Shown: one piece after another, positions 1-6,900 of the stretch
Layout of the letters: each line of letters opens with the position of its first letter
Position numbering within the stretch: position 1 is the stretch's first letter
IMG/VR virus record: IMGVR_UViG_3300030107_003648
Coordinates: 1 to 23,679 of that record
Source of the DNA: a virus
Reading direction: 5' to 3' (one strand)
Length of the DNA: 23,679 bases
Position numbers and translations under genes: made by a program
Notes under the pieces: generated by a model
Databases searched by the model: none
What the model saw: only the letters and a program-made list of their open reading frames with translations
Told to the model about the DNA's origin: nothing

Positions 1-17
1 ATAGAGATTATTGGAGT

Positions 18-920
18 ATGTTCAATCATACTCAATATGAAGATAAATGGGTTAGTCAAACTTTAGGATTAACTTCAGCTAGATTAAAAAGTTATGATGC
101 TACTCCAATATCAAGGAGTATAACACATTTAAGGAGTGGAGCAAAATACTTAGAAAATGGTCAAAGCTTTATATATCAAAATGATAGAGGATTGTATCAT
201 TCCCCTCAAGTAGTATATAATTTAACTCATTGGATTCATAATAATATAAAGACTGAAGATATAACAATTAATCAAGCTTTACCATTATGTTCTTATTTAG
301 TTAATAAAATAAAAGAAGAAGTTAAGAAAAACCAGATGATAGTAGAAGGTGACTGGGAAGAAGGTTATACACAACTTATATATGATATAACAAATACTAG
401 AGAAATATATGTTACTGAATATAGAAATGAGTATAGAGGAGGCCCACAAAGGCATTATCATGATGTGGCTTCTAAACTTTATAGATTAACTTCTCAAAGA
501 GATAATCCAGACACACATCAAGAAGCAAGTGATTTAATTTCTGAGTTAAATGATATGAGTAATTATATAAACTTACTTAAAGAGTGTGTTATAGATGAAT
601 ATCAAATGAACCATTCAGAAATAAAAGATGGTTTATATTCAAATCTTAACAAAGTAATAAATTCAACACCAGTAGACAGCTATGCATGGGAAACTGTTGA
701 AGAGTTTATAAATTTTGTTGACAAATTTTCAATATCTAGAGACAATGAAGTTAAGAATTTAGAGGTTGAAATGGATAATGCTAGAAATAATTATGAGTGC
801 ATTAAAAGTGAACTTATGAATTTAATGAGAGAATGGCGAATAAAATATCACAAAACAGAGTTAAGGAGGCTCGAAGAAAATGGAAAAAATACAGTGCAGA
901 TTGAAAGTCTCAATCTATAA
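18..920 (+). CDS. Hypothetical phage protein, possibly 5'-truncated
   Basis: I do not recognise this 300-residue protein. It is soluble-looking, with no signal peptide or membrane segment, and the last third (about residues 240-295) is charged and helical, probably coiled coil. The first ATG is at 18, but the only purine-rich ribosome site (GGAG, 13-16) is one base away, too close to work normally. The reading frame is also open to the window edge (codons for R, D, Y, W, S precede the Met). The true start may therefore lie outside the window. The 3' end overlaps the next gene by 41 bases, so it belongs to the same rightward operon as the JAB protease and E1-like protein. I looked for an E2 active-site pattern or a C-terminal Gly-Gly that would make it the missing partner of those two and saw neither. 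Confidence 0.75.
   Translation: MFNHTQYEDKWVSQTLGLTSARLKSYDATPISRSITHLRSGAKYLENGQSFIYQNDRGLYHSPQVVYNLTHWIHNNIKTEDITINQALPLCSYLVNKIKEEVKKNQMIVEGDWEEGYTQLIYDITNTREIYVTEYRNEYRGGPQRHYHDVASKLYRLTSQRDNPDTHQEASDLISELNDMSNYINLLKECVIDEYQMNHSEIKDGLYSNLNKVINSTPVDSYAWETVEEFINFVDKFSISRDNEVKNLEVEMDNARNNYECIKSELMNLMREWRIKYHKTELRRLEENGKNTVQIESLNL
863..869 (+). promoter_or_regulatory. Ribosome-binding site of the JAB gene
   Basis: AAGGAGG lies 10 bases before the ATG at 880, inside the 3' end of the upstream gene. It supports the overlapping start of the JAB-family gene. Confidence 0.7.
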
Positions 921-1749
921 ACAAATACAACACTTATTAAATCTATATCCTAAAACAGAATGGTCAGGTGTAGCATTTTATGATAAGTTAAATGAAGATA
1001 AACATGGTTGGTGTACAAAATGGGAGCTTGTAGCATTCTACCCTATTGATTTAGGAAGTACTGCAGCTACTGAATTTAGTGGAGAAGACCAAATAGAAAT
1101 GATTCAAAAAGCTTATAAAGAAAAACCTAAGCTTAAAGAATGTTATAAAGGTCTTATTCATAGTCACCATACATTAGGTGGCGGTGCTTTCTTTAGCGGT
1201 ACAGATAGAGAGCATATGGAAGAATGTGCTAATGTAGTAGGTTACCCATCATTAGTAGTAGCTTGTGAAAGTACAAAAAGTCCATTTGCATTTTCATTTA
1301 GTTGGGTTGACAGCTTTAAAAAGGTTCATTGGACTGAAGAAAAAGCTGGATATGTAGCTATTGATTATGCTAATTACAAACCTAATGGTCTATTTGAAGA
1401 ATGTCTTGACTCTTTAGAAAAACAAAAGAAACAAGTTATTACAACTGCACCTGTTTATTATAGTAGAACAGGAATGAGAGGCCAAACTGCTTTATTCAAT
1501 CAATCGTTTCAACCAAATTCTAAACCATTTAAAGAAAATGATGTGTTTGAATATTATGACCCTAACATTGAAGATGATAAATATCAAGAACTATTGAAAA
1601 AATATAACGAAGCTGATGAAAAGTATATGGATTTACCTGTAGGTGACCCAAATACAGAAAAATTTCAACAGTTAGCTATAGATGCAGAAAAAGAACTTGA
1701 TGATTATTGTATTGCAAACTCTTTAAATGATATAGGAGGGTTATGGTAA
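880..1749 (+). CDS. JAB/JAMM-family metalloprotease
   Basis: A 289-aa protein whose N-terminal half carries the JAMM zinc-protease signature. E27 sits in a T-E-W-S-G context, H94-S-H96 follows in a G-L-I-H-S-H-H strand end, and S106-x2-D109 completes the site. In the family, the two His and the Asp bind zinc and the Glu activates water, to cleave isopeptide or peptide bonds after ubiquitin-like tails. The usual spacing is H-x-H-x7-S-x2-D. Here it is x9, because the loop has extra glycines (H-T-L-G-G-G-A-F-F). Residues from about 155 to the end form an extension I do not recognise, acidic and helical near the C-terminus. The gene is followed, with a one-base stop/start overlap, by an E1-like ThiF protein, so the pair is probably co-translated. 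Target unknown; counter-defence deconjugation or sulfur-carrier processing are both possible. Confidence 0.85.
   Translation: MEKIQCRLKVSIYKQIQHLLNLYPKTEWSGVAFYDKLNEDKHGWCTKWELVAFYPIDLGSTAATEFSGEDQIEMIQKAYKEKPKLKECYKGLIHSHHTLGGGAFFSGTDREHMEECANVVGYPSLVVACESTKSPFAFSFSWVDSFKKVHWTEEKAGYVAIDYANYKPNGLFEECLDSLEKQKKQVITTAPVYYSRTGMRGQTALFNQSFQPNSKPFKENDVFEYYDPNIEDDKYQELLKKYNEADEKYMDLPVGDPNTEKFQQLAIDAEKELDDYCIANSLNDIGGLW
1734..1740 (+). promoter_or_regulatory. Ribosome-binding site that decides the ThiF start
   Basis: AGGAGGG ends only 2 bases before the ATG at 1743 but 8 bases before the ATG at 1749. The second ATG, which overlaps the JAB stop as TAATG, is therefore the likely start. Confidence 0.65.
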
Positions 1750-2498
1750 TGGCAGATAGATTCTTAAGGAATAAAGACCTAATTGACCAAAAGAATCTTA
1801 AAGAAGTTACTATTATAGGAGCTGGTGGTGTAGGGTCCGCACTAATACTATCAGCTGCTATAATGGGCTTTAAAAAGATTCATGTCTGGGATTTTGATGT
1901 ACTTGAAGAACATAATTTAAGTACAACAATGTATCCAGAAAGTTATTTAGGAGAATCAAAAACAACTGCAGCTAAAGAATTAGTAAGATACTTTGGCTGT
2001 AAAACAGAAATTATTGAACATGATAAATTCGGTTACACTGACAATGTAACTGCATGTACAATGATGGCTCCAGATAACATGGAGATAAGAAAAATAGTAT
2101 ATATGAATTGGATAAGAGTACCAGGTAGAAAAGTACTTGTAGATGGTCGTATGGGAGCATTGTCAATGGATATTCATACCGTTGACGCACTGCACGACAA
2201 TTATCTAAGTAATTGGAAACCAAGTAGAGATATACCTGATTTACCTTGTACTGCAAAACATACAATATTTACAGCTAATATAATAGCTGGCATAATGTTG
2301 TCACAAATATTTAATGTCTTGCATCAAAGGTCATATTATTCGTACATTTGGAAGTCGTTAGCACCGTATATGACTAAAGAATACGGTAAAGTAAACCCTT
2401 TAATTAAGGAGAATAACAGTGATAAAGAAAGAGAAACGCAAACCAGTGTCTCTCAATCCCAAAGTACTTCTATTATACGGAGCACCCAAAGTAGGTAA
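1749..2498 (+). CDS. ThiF/MoeB/E1-like adenylating enzyme
   Basis: A 249-aa protein of the E1-like superfamily, which uses ATP to adenylate the C-terminus of a ubiquitin-like or sulfur-carrier protein. Visible motifs: the Rossmann glycine loop G-A-G-G-V-G-S (residues 24-30), D48-F-D50 with N56 for nucleotide and Mg binding, K71, and D109-N-M-E-I-R114, which matches the conserved D...R pair. C167 (L-P-C-T-A-K) is a candidate thioester cysteine just before the last core helix. The arginine that usually follows the N-L pair (N-L-x-R) is replaced by N-L-S-T-T, so ATP contacts may differ. The start at 1749 is chosen over 1743 from ribosome-site spacing. The last 27 residues are polar and Ser/Gln-rich because they share DNA with the next gene in another frame. 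No ubiquitin-like protein or E2 is seen nearby. Confidence 0.85.
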   Translation: MADRFLRNKDLIDQKNLKEVTIIGAGGVGSALILSAAIMGFKKIHVWDFDVLEEHNLSTTMYPESYLGESKTTAAKELVRYFGCKTEIIEHDKFGYTDNVTACTMMAPDNMEIRKIVYMNWIRVPGRKVLVDGRMGALSMDIHTVDALHDNYLSNWKPSRDIPDLPCTAKHTIFTANIIAGIMLSQIFNVLHQRSYYSYIWKSLAPYMTKEYGKVNPLIKENNSDKERETQTSVSQSQSTSIIRSTQSR

Positions 2499-3090
2499 AA
2501 CTACTATGCTCTCAAAACTAGAAGACTGTTTGATTGTAGATACTGAAAAAGGTACAAATATGCTTGAAGCATATGTGCAAGAAGTAAATAACCGAGAAGA
2601 GTTAATCCAAACTCTTAAAGATGCTATGGAAGGTCACGATTTTAAATACATAGCTATAGATACTATCGATAAAGTTGTAGAATGGGCTGAAAAGGCTGTT
2701 TGTGCAGAATATGAAGTAGCTTCTATTGCTGATTTAACATTCGGAAAAGGTTATGCGTTAGCTCGTGAGAAAGTAATGAATACTATCAATGCTTTTAGAG
2801 ACTGTTGTGACCATTTAATTATCGTTGGACACAGAAAGGTTGCTAGGGCAGTCATAGATGGCAAAGCCCTAGTTGAACCTGAATCTTTGGATATAACTGG
2901 TAAGCTGAAGAATTTGATTATGTCAGATTGTGATGCTATCGGTTATGTCTTAAGAGAAGACGATAAACTAATGGTTTCATTCAAAGCAGATGAATCTATA
3001 GAAGCAGGTAGTAGATGTGAACACTTACGTGGCCAATGCATAGAATTTGATTGGTCTAACATATACAAAAAAGAAAGTGAAGGTAAATAA
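2419..3090 (+). CDS. Sak4-like RecA-fold ATPase (recombination)
   Basis: A 223-aa P-loop ATPase. Walker A is G-A-P-K-V-G-K-T-T (residues 21-29), an acidic D-T-E-K-G strand follows at 41-45, Walker B is Y-I-A-I-D-T-I-D (77-84), and a sensor-like I-I-V-G-H ends at 138. Size and motif order match phage Sak4/AAA_24 proteins, short RecA-core ATPases that promote single-strand annealing with a phage SSB. The gene directly before a probable SSB supports this. Translation starts at GTG (2419), placed by AAGGAG at 2406-2411, seven bases upstream. The gene overlaps the end of the E1-like gene by 80 bases, one of the longest overlaps in the window. Several cysteines near the end (C200, C207) are not part of an obvious zinc site. 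Confidence 0.85.
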   Translation: MIKKEKRKPVSLNPKVLLLYGAPKVGKTTMLSKLEDCLIVDTEKGTNMLEAYVQEVNNREELIQTLKDAMEGHDFKYIAIDTIDKVVEWAEKAVCAEYEVASIADLTFGKGYALAREKVMNTINAFRDCCDHLIIVGHRKVARAVIDGKALVEPESLDITGKLKNLIMSDCDAIGYVLREDDKLMVSFKADESIEAGSRCEHLRGQCIEFDWSNIYKKESEGK

Positions 3091-3702
3091 ATGGCAATAT
3101 TCAGGCCAAAAGGAACAAGTAGTGGTTCTAACTTTTATGGTATAACAGAGATAGCTTTAATGGGTTTTGAAGATAAATCTTCAGAATTTGAATGGGCTGA
3201 TATATATCTTGATGTTGAAATAAAACAAAAAGGTAGTGATTATACTAAACAGTTAAGAATAACAGGTAATCTTGAAAAAGATGCTAATGGTAAAATAACT
3301 GGTGGAAATGCATTAAAAAGAATTTATGGATTCTTTGATGTGATAGATGAAAAATCAGGATTAAATGTAGATGGTGAATGGGAAGATGCAGAAGGCAATA
3401 AAATTGCTGGTATAGCTGCACAATTAAACCAAGGTCACGCTGCATTGGTAATGCCTGACCAAGAGCCAGATTATAACTATTTAGCATATGTTTATAAAGA
3501 GAAGCCTAAAACTCCTGGAGCTAAAGTTTATTCTAGAGTATTTTATAGAATACAAAAGAATGATGAAGATGGAAGAAGAAAGCTTGAGGAGGATGTTAAA
3601 TGGTTCAAGTCAAAAGGCTTTATAAAAGAAGCTAGTGAATCAGATATGGCTACACCTGAACAGACTGTAGAAATGTCTTCAAGTGGTATCGGAAACTTAT
3701 AG
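3091..3702 (+). CDS. Probable single-stranded DNA-binding protein
   Basis: A 203-aa acidic protein that starts immediately after the Sak4 stop codon, with AAGG seven bases upstream. The N-terminal part (about 15-60) and middle (about 105-155) look like alternating beta strands, consistent with an OB-like fold. The tail (about 180-203) is a flexible Ser/Thr/Glu-rich segment such as SSBs use for protein contacts. Sequence similarity to a named SSB family is not certain by eye. The call rests on size, composition and position: in phages a Sak4 ATPase is typically followed by a DUF669-like or other SSB. It would coat ssDNA for the adjacent Sak4 and the primase-helicase. Confidence 0.6.
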   Translation: MAIFRPKGTSSGSNFYGITEIALMGFEDKSSEFEWADIYLDVEIKQKGSDYTKQLRITGNLEKDANGKITGGNALKRIYGFFDVIDEKSGLNVDGEWEDAEGNKIAGIAAQLNQGHAALVMPDQEPDYNYLAYVYKEKPKTPGAKVYSRVFYRIQKNDEDGRRKLEEDVKWFKSKGFIKEASESDMATPEQTVEMSSSGIGNL

Positions 3703-5480
3703 TGCACGACTATGTTGAAATAGCAGTAGGGAGCCCTCGTCACAGAGGGCGACTTATTGCAAAGAAAGATTTAGTCAACTATATTAAATCTGATACACCA
3801 CTATTTAGGTCAGTTTATTTATATACTAAACAAGCAGTAGATTATGCCGAATCAAACGGTGGGCTAAAGAATTACTTTGGTGAAAGAAGTATAGACTGGA
3901 TATTGTTAGATATAGATAAATCTGGTAATAGTGATGAATACACATTAGATAAAGCAAGAAATATAATATATAGATTAGATGACTTAGGTGTTGATAAAGA
4001 TAGTGCAATACAAGCATACTTTAGCGGCAGTGGTTATCATCTGGCTTTACCTAATAGTATATTTAACTTTCCAAGTAGTGATAATATACATTACTTGGTA
4101 AAAGGGACATTAAAGGGGATTTTTGGAAACGATATAGATAGTTCAATATTTATGAGAACTGGAATATATCGTGTTCAGCACACAATAAATAAAAAAACTA
4201 ATTTACATAAGATACCATTAACAGTTGCAGAATTATTAAATAAAGATGCACAAACAATACAAGAATGGGCTAAAGAACCTAGGCTTGATTATGGTTACAG
4301 TGAATTAGTTGGAAATGGTGAGCTAGAAGACAAAATTGTACGAAAAGCTCCTAGAATGACCCAAATAAGCAAAGTAGTTGAACCAAGGGACGTCATCCCA
4401 TGTGTACAAGAAATGTTGACAAATGGGCCTCAAGAGGGCAATAGAAACCAAACGCTTATAAGAATAGCGTCACATTTCTTTAGACATGGTATACCCTCAG
4501 AATATGCAAAAACCGCTATTTTACACTGGAATAATAACAGTTTAAATGAAAATAGTGTGGTCGAAAAGGTTGAGTATGTTTACAACAGAGGTTATAGATT
4601 TGGTTGTCAAGATGAAATAATGTTAAAGCATTGTAAAACTAGATGCATACATTTCAAAAGGAAAGACTACTTAATAGATGTTATGAGTTCAGATGATTTA
4701 CAAGCAAAGTTAGAGGAAAGAATGTCAGCAAATTTTGCAGGACGTTCATTGCCTTTATCTGAAATGTTAGGTGTTAAAGAATCTGATACAGAGATATATC
4801 CAGGTGAGTTAGTTACTATATTTGGACCAACAGGTTCAAGTAAAACTACACTTGCCCAGAATATAGCTCTAGGTGTCGATTTTGCTAATGACGATATTAA
4901 TCCCGATTGGCAAATACCTACACTATATTTATCTTTAGAGTTATCAGCTTGGTATATGCATAGACGTAATATGCAAATAGTATCGGGCTTAACAAAAGAA
5001 GAGATAAATGACAATCCTAAAGATGTCTATAAAGACAATAAAGATAAGTTAAATCATATGGTAATTCAAACAATACCTCCTACATTGGAGCAAATACAAG
5101 CAAAGGTTAAAGAATTAAGACCAGCTTTAGTAATAGTGGATTATATAGATTTAGTTGAAACTCCACCTCACGTTAGAGGCGAGTATGAACAGATTAAATA
5201 TATATCACACTCACTATCATCTATGGCTGTTAATAACGATTTAATTATAATTCAGGTATCCCAAGTATCTAGAGAATATTCTAGAAACGAAGTTCTTGAC
5301 TTATACGCTGGTAAAGGCTCTGGTGCAATAGAAAACGCATCACGTAAAGTGATAGGCTTGAATGGTCAAGCTAATTCATCTAATAAAACACTTGAAGTAT
5401 TAAAGAATACTGATGGTGAATTGTTTAAAACTGAATTAGAGTGGCAACCAAGCTTTAGATTAAGGAGAAGATATGATTAA
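3702..5480 (+). CDS. AEP primase - PriCT - DnaB-type helicase fusion
   Basis: A 592-aa replication protein. An archaeo-eukaryotic primase (AEP) core occupies about 1-200: catalytic D70-I-D72 (L-L-D-I-D), the S-G-S-G-Y-H motif (108-113), and a third acidic site D144-I-D146 followed by an R...N-K-K-T segment. A PriCT-like helical domain follows (about 230-300, E-G-N-R-N at 245-249). A possible zinc knuckle comes next (C302, C311, C315 with H310). The C-terminal half is a RecA-fold helicase: Walker A G-P-T-G-S-S-K-T-T (375-383), S-L-E (411-413) in the DnaB pattern, Walker B L-V-I-V-D (476-480), and Q518...Q521...R524. It would make primers and unwind the phage DNA as a hexamer. Translation starts at GTG overlapping the previous stop by one base (TAGTG), with only a weak ribosome site, suggesting coupled translation. 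Confidence 0.88.
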   Translation: MHDYVEIAVGSPRHRGRLIAKKDLVNYIKSDTPLFRSVYLYTKQAVDYAESNGGLKNYFGERSIDWILLDIDKSGNSDEYTLDKARNIIYRLDDLGVDKDSAIQAYFSGSGYHLALPNSIFNFPSSDNIHYLVKGTLKGIFGNDIDSSIFMRTGIYRVQHTINKKTNLHKIPLTVAELLNKDAQTIQEWAKEPRLDYGYSELVGNGELEDKIVRKAPRMTQISKVVEPRDVIPCVQEMLTNGPQEGNRNQTLIRIASHFFRHGIPSEYAKTAILHWNNNSLNENSVVEKVEYVYNRGYRFGCQDEIMLKHCKTRCIHFKRKDYLIDVMSSDDLQAKLEERMSANFAGRSLPLSEMLGVKESDTEIYPGELVTIFGPTGSSKTTLAQNIALGVDFANDDINPDWQIPTLYLSLELSAWYMHRRNMQIVSGLTKEEINDNPKDVYKDNKDKLNHMVIQTIPPTLEQIQAKVKELRPALVIVDYIDLVETPPHVRGEYEQIKYISHSLSSMAVNNDLIIIQVSQVSREYSRNEVLDLYAGKGSGAIENASRKVIGLNGQANSSNKTLEVLKNTDGELFKTELEWQPSFRLRRRYD

Positions 5481-5694
5481 TATCATTAACTTAGCAGAGG
5501 CTAAAGGTATAGAATTATTTAATATACTTAGAATCTGCATCACAAAAGATACAGGGCTATCAATAAACTCAATAGGTTTAAATATAAAAATATTGAATTT
5601 TCATATAGCTCTAGCTATCGGAAAGGAAACAAAACATGGCGAGAAGACCAGACAAGAAATCAAAGAGTCAAAGAATATTAATGCATCTGCTTAA
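5473..5694 (+). CDS. Hypothetical small protein
   Basis: A 73-aa frame that overlaps the end of the primase-helicase by 8 bases and the start of the next gene by 59. Its ATG is preceded by a good AAGGAG (5462-5467, five bases away), the main reason to accept it. The first 50 residues are hydrophobic and Ile/Leu-rich without a clear membrane helix; the rest is charged. No family recognised. Confidence 0.5.
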   Translation: MINIINLAEAKGIELFNILRICITKDTGLSINSIGLNIKILNFHIALAIGKETKHGEKTRQEIKESKNINASA

Positions 5695-5881
5695 AGGTAA
5701 AACTTTAAATCAAGCACAAGCAGCAACATTATTTGGCGCTTGGAGATTATCAGCAGTTATACATAACTTGCGTAAAAAGGGCTTTGAGATAGATATGAAG
5801 CACAATACAAGAGGTAAGTATAAGGGTTTTGGTAGATACCAAATGATAAAAACTCCGACTGGACAAAGAGTAAGTAAATAA
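5636..5881 (+). CDS. HTH_39-type DNA-binding protein
   Basis: An 81-aa basic protein with a helix-turn-helix pattern: helix 1 at about 11-20 (S-Q-R-I-L-M-H-L-L-K), helix 2 at about 24-34 (N-Q-A-Q-A-A-T-L-F), and recognition helix at about 36-49 (W-R-L-S-A-V-I-H-N-L-R-K-K-G), then a short beta wing (F-E-I-D-M). This matches the small phage HTH family Pfam calls HTH_39, of uncertain role, perhaps a transcription or replication accessory. AAAGGA lies about nine bases before the ATG. It overlaps the upstream small gene by 59 bases and is followed ten bases later by an HNH nuclease gene. Confidence 0.75.
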   Translation: MARRPDKKSKSQRILMHLLKGKTLNQAQAATLFGAWRLSAVIHNLRKKGFEIDMKHNTRGKYKGFGRYQMIKTPTGQRVSK

Positions 5882-5891
5882 CAATCTAGTT

Positions 5892-6368
5892 ATGAGTACT
5901 AATTCCAATCGGAAGTCGCGTAGTCCTAAAGAGTGGGAAGCGAAGTTTATGCGTAAGCTTCGTCCCGCTCATGGGACACATGCTAAAAGAATGTTTCATA
6001 GATTAATGAAGAAATCTTCTACTCTTAAATCATCTCTTAAAAAGAGAAGTAAAGAATATGAAGTTAAGTTTAATATATCATTAACAGAAATACGTGAAAT
6101 GCTTTATTTAGCATACAGCAGACCCTGTAAATACTGTAAAAAGAAGCTAGATGTAACTAATATGGTTTGTGACCACAAACACCCTATATCATCTGGAGGA
6201 GGTTCATTTAAAAGCAACCTTCAAATGATATGCGCATCTTGTAATACTAAAAAAGGTCCACTTACTGATAAAGAGTATAGGACATTTATTAAATGGATTA
6301 GTAAACAAGATGATAGGGTTAGAAGTTATATCTTAAGAAAACTAGCAAAATCAGATGTATTTAATTAG
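5892..6368 (+). CDS. HNH endonuclease
   Basis: A 158-aa protein with a very basic N-terminal half and a C-terminal HNH nuclease domain. Two zinc-binding pairs, C79-x2-C82 and C114-x2-C117, flank the catalytic D94-H95 and N109, with the usual S-G-G-G stretch between (101-104) and C-N-x-K-K-G at 117-122. The enzyme should nick or cut DNA with a metal ion. Free-standing HNH genes in phages are either homing enzymes or packaging/processing nucleases. Nothing here shows an intron or split gene, and it sits within the replication operon rather than next to a terminase. No clear Shine-Dalgarno precedes the ATG at 5892. An internal Met at residue 20 is an alternative but has no better site. Confidence 0.82.
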   Translation: MSTNSNRKSRSPKEWEAKFMRKLRPAHGTHAKRMFHRLMKKSSTLKSSLKKRSKEYEVKFNISLTEIREMLYLAYSRPCKYCKKKLDVTNMVCDHKHPISSGGGSFKSNLQMICASCNTKKGPLTDKEYRTFIKWISKQDDRVRSYILRKLAKSDVFN

Positions 6369-6376
6369 GAGATAGA

Positions 6377-6526
6377 ATGGCACTTACAGAAAAGCAAAAA
6401 AAAGTAATGAACAAGTTGAATGATAAGAAGAAACAACGAATTTTAAAAGCTACTAACAATGGTCGATGTTGGTGGGTTTATCAACAATTAATAGCTAACC
6501 CTAGACAAAATAGGACAACTAGATGA
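6377..6526 (+). CDS. 49-aa basic hypothetical protein
   Basis: A short frame (starts M-A-L-T-E-K-Q-K-K, ends N-R-T-T-R) preceded by AGGAG (6367-6371) five bases before the ATG. It is Lys/Gln/Asn-rich with a central C-W-W motif. Its stop overlaps the next start as ATGA, a typical coupled junction, which supports both. No family recognised. Confidence 0.55.
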   Translation: MALTEKQKKVMNKLNDKKKQRILKATNNGRCWWVYQQLIANPRQNRTTR

Positions 6527-6651
6527 AGAAATTAAATAGTTATAAAACATTTCTTATAAATATTCTTTGGAAATTAGGTTATAAACCTAGTAAATTATCG
6601 ATACTCTTTAAAGTATCAACAAGGACTATTTATAGGAAATTATGGAAATAA
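6523..6651 (+). CDS. 42-aa helix-turn-helix mini-protein
   Basis: A tiny protein (starts M-K-K-L-N-S-Y-K) whose second half, G-Y-K-P-S-K-L-S-I-L-F-K-V-S-T-R-T-I-Y-R-K-L, has the helix-turn-helix pattern of resolvase/Hin-type domains. The start overlaps the previous stop (ATGA) and the end overlaps the next start by ten bases. It is probably a stand-alone DNA-binding peptide or a remnant of a larger regulator. I see no ribosome site, so it likely depends on coupled translation. Confidence 0.5.
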   Translation: MKKLNSYKTFLINILWKLGYKPSKLSILFKVSTRTIYRKLWK

Positions 6652-6734
6652 ATAACTGTTTACAATGTGGTAGTATCGTTCCAGGTGGCGATTGTGGTTA
6701 CGTATGTATGACATGCGGCTACAGCGAAACCTGA
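6642..6734 (+). CDS. 30-aa zinc-ribbon micro-protein
   Basis: The frame encodes 30 residues with two Cys pairs, C6-x2-C9 and C22-x2-C25 (C-M-T-C-G), plus C18, separated by a Gly-rich turn. This is the layout of a complete minimal zinc ribbon. AGGAA lies a few bases upstream of the ATG, overlapping the preceding HTH mini-gene. The regular cysteine spacing makes it unlikely to be random. Role unknown; single zinc ribbons often contact nucleic acid or polymerases. Confidence 0.5.
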   Translation: MEINNCLQCGSIVPGGDCGYVCMTCGYSET

Positions 6735-6765
6735 AGCGATATTACACCTAGAACTGGAGGTTCTA

Positions 6766-6900
6766 ATGCAAGGAGTAAGCAAAGAGTGGTTAAGGAGATT
6801 GAATGAACAAACTACTAATAGAGTACATAACAAAGTATCTAAGAATGCCTGTAAAAAGACTAGATGTAGGGAGAAGATGGTACAGCAAAGGAGAAAGTAA
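6766..6900 (+). CDS. 44-aa very basic hypothetical peptide
   Basis: A frame with a strong GGAGG (6756-6760) five bases before its ATG. The product is Arg/Lys-rich (ends Q-Q-R-R-K) with two Cys (29 and 34). It overlaps the PD-(D/E)XK nuclease gene by 98 bases in another frame. The ribosome site argues that it is translated. Alternatively it is a leader whose translation opens the nuclease start, whose own AAGGAG lies inside this frame. Confidence 0.4.
   Translation: MQGVSKEWLRRLNEQTTNRVHNKVSKNACKKTRCREKMVQQRRK

Noticed and set aside
18-920. The 300-aa protein as the missing E2 or ubiquitin-like partner of the JAB/E1 pair
   Set aside because: No E2-like Cys context, no C-terminal Gly-Gly, and far too long for a ubiquitin-like protein.
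1743-1748. Start of the E1-like gene at the earlier ATG (1743)
   Set aside because: Only two bases from AGGAGGG; the ATG at 1749 has normal spacing and a TAATG overlap.
2011-2265. Leftward 84-aa frame inside the E1-like gene
   Set aside because: Hydrophobic, Tyr/Leu-rich antisense shadow of a well-supported gene; no ribosome site.
4667-5014. Leftward 115-aa frame inside the primase-helicase
   Set aside because: Lies opposite the conserved helicase motifs and has no supporting context; shadow.
5892-6368. HNH gene as part of a packaging module or intron
   Set aside because: No terminase nearby and no split gene on either side; kept only as a free-standing nuclease.
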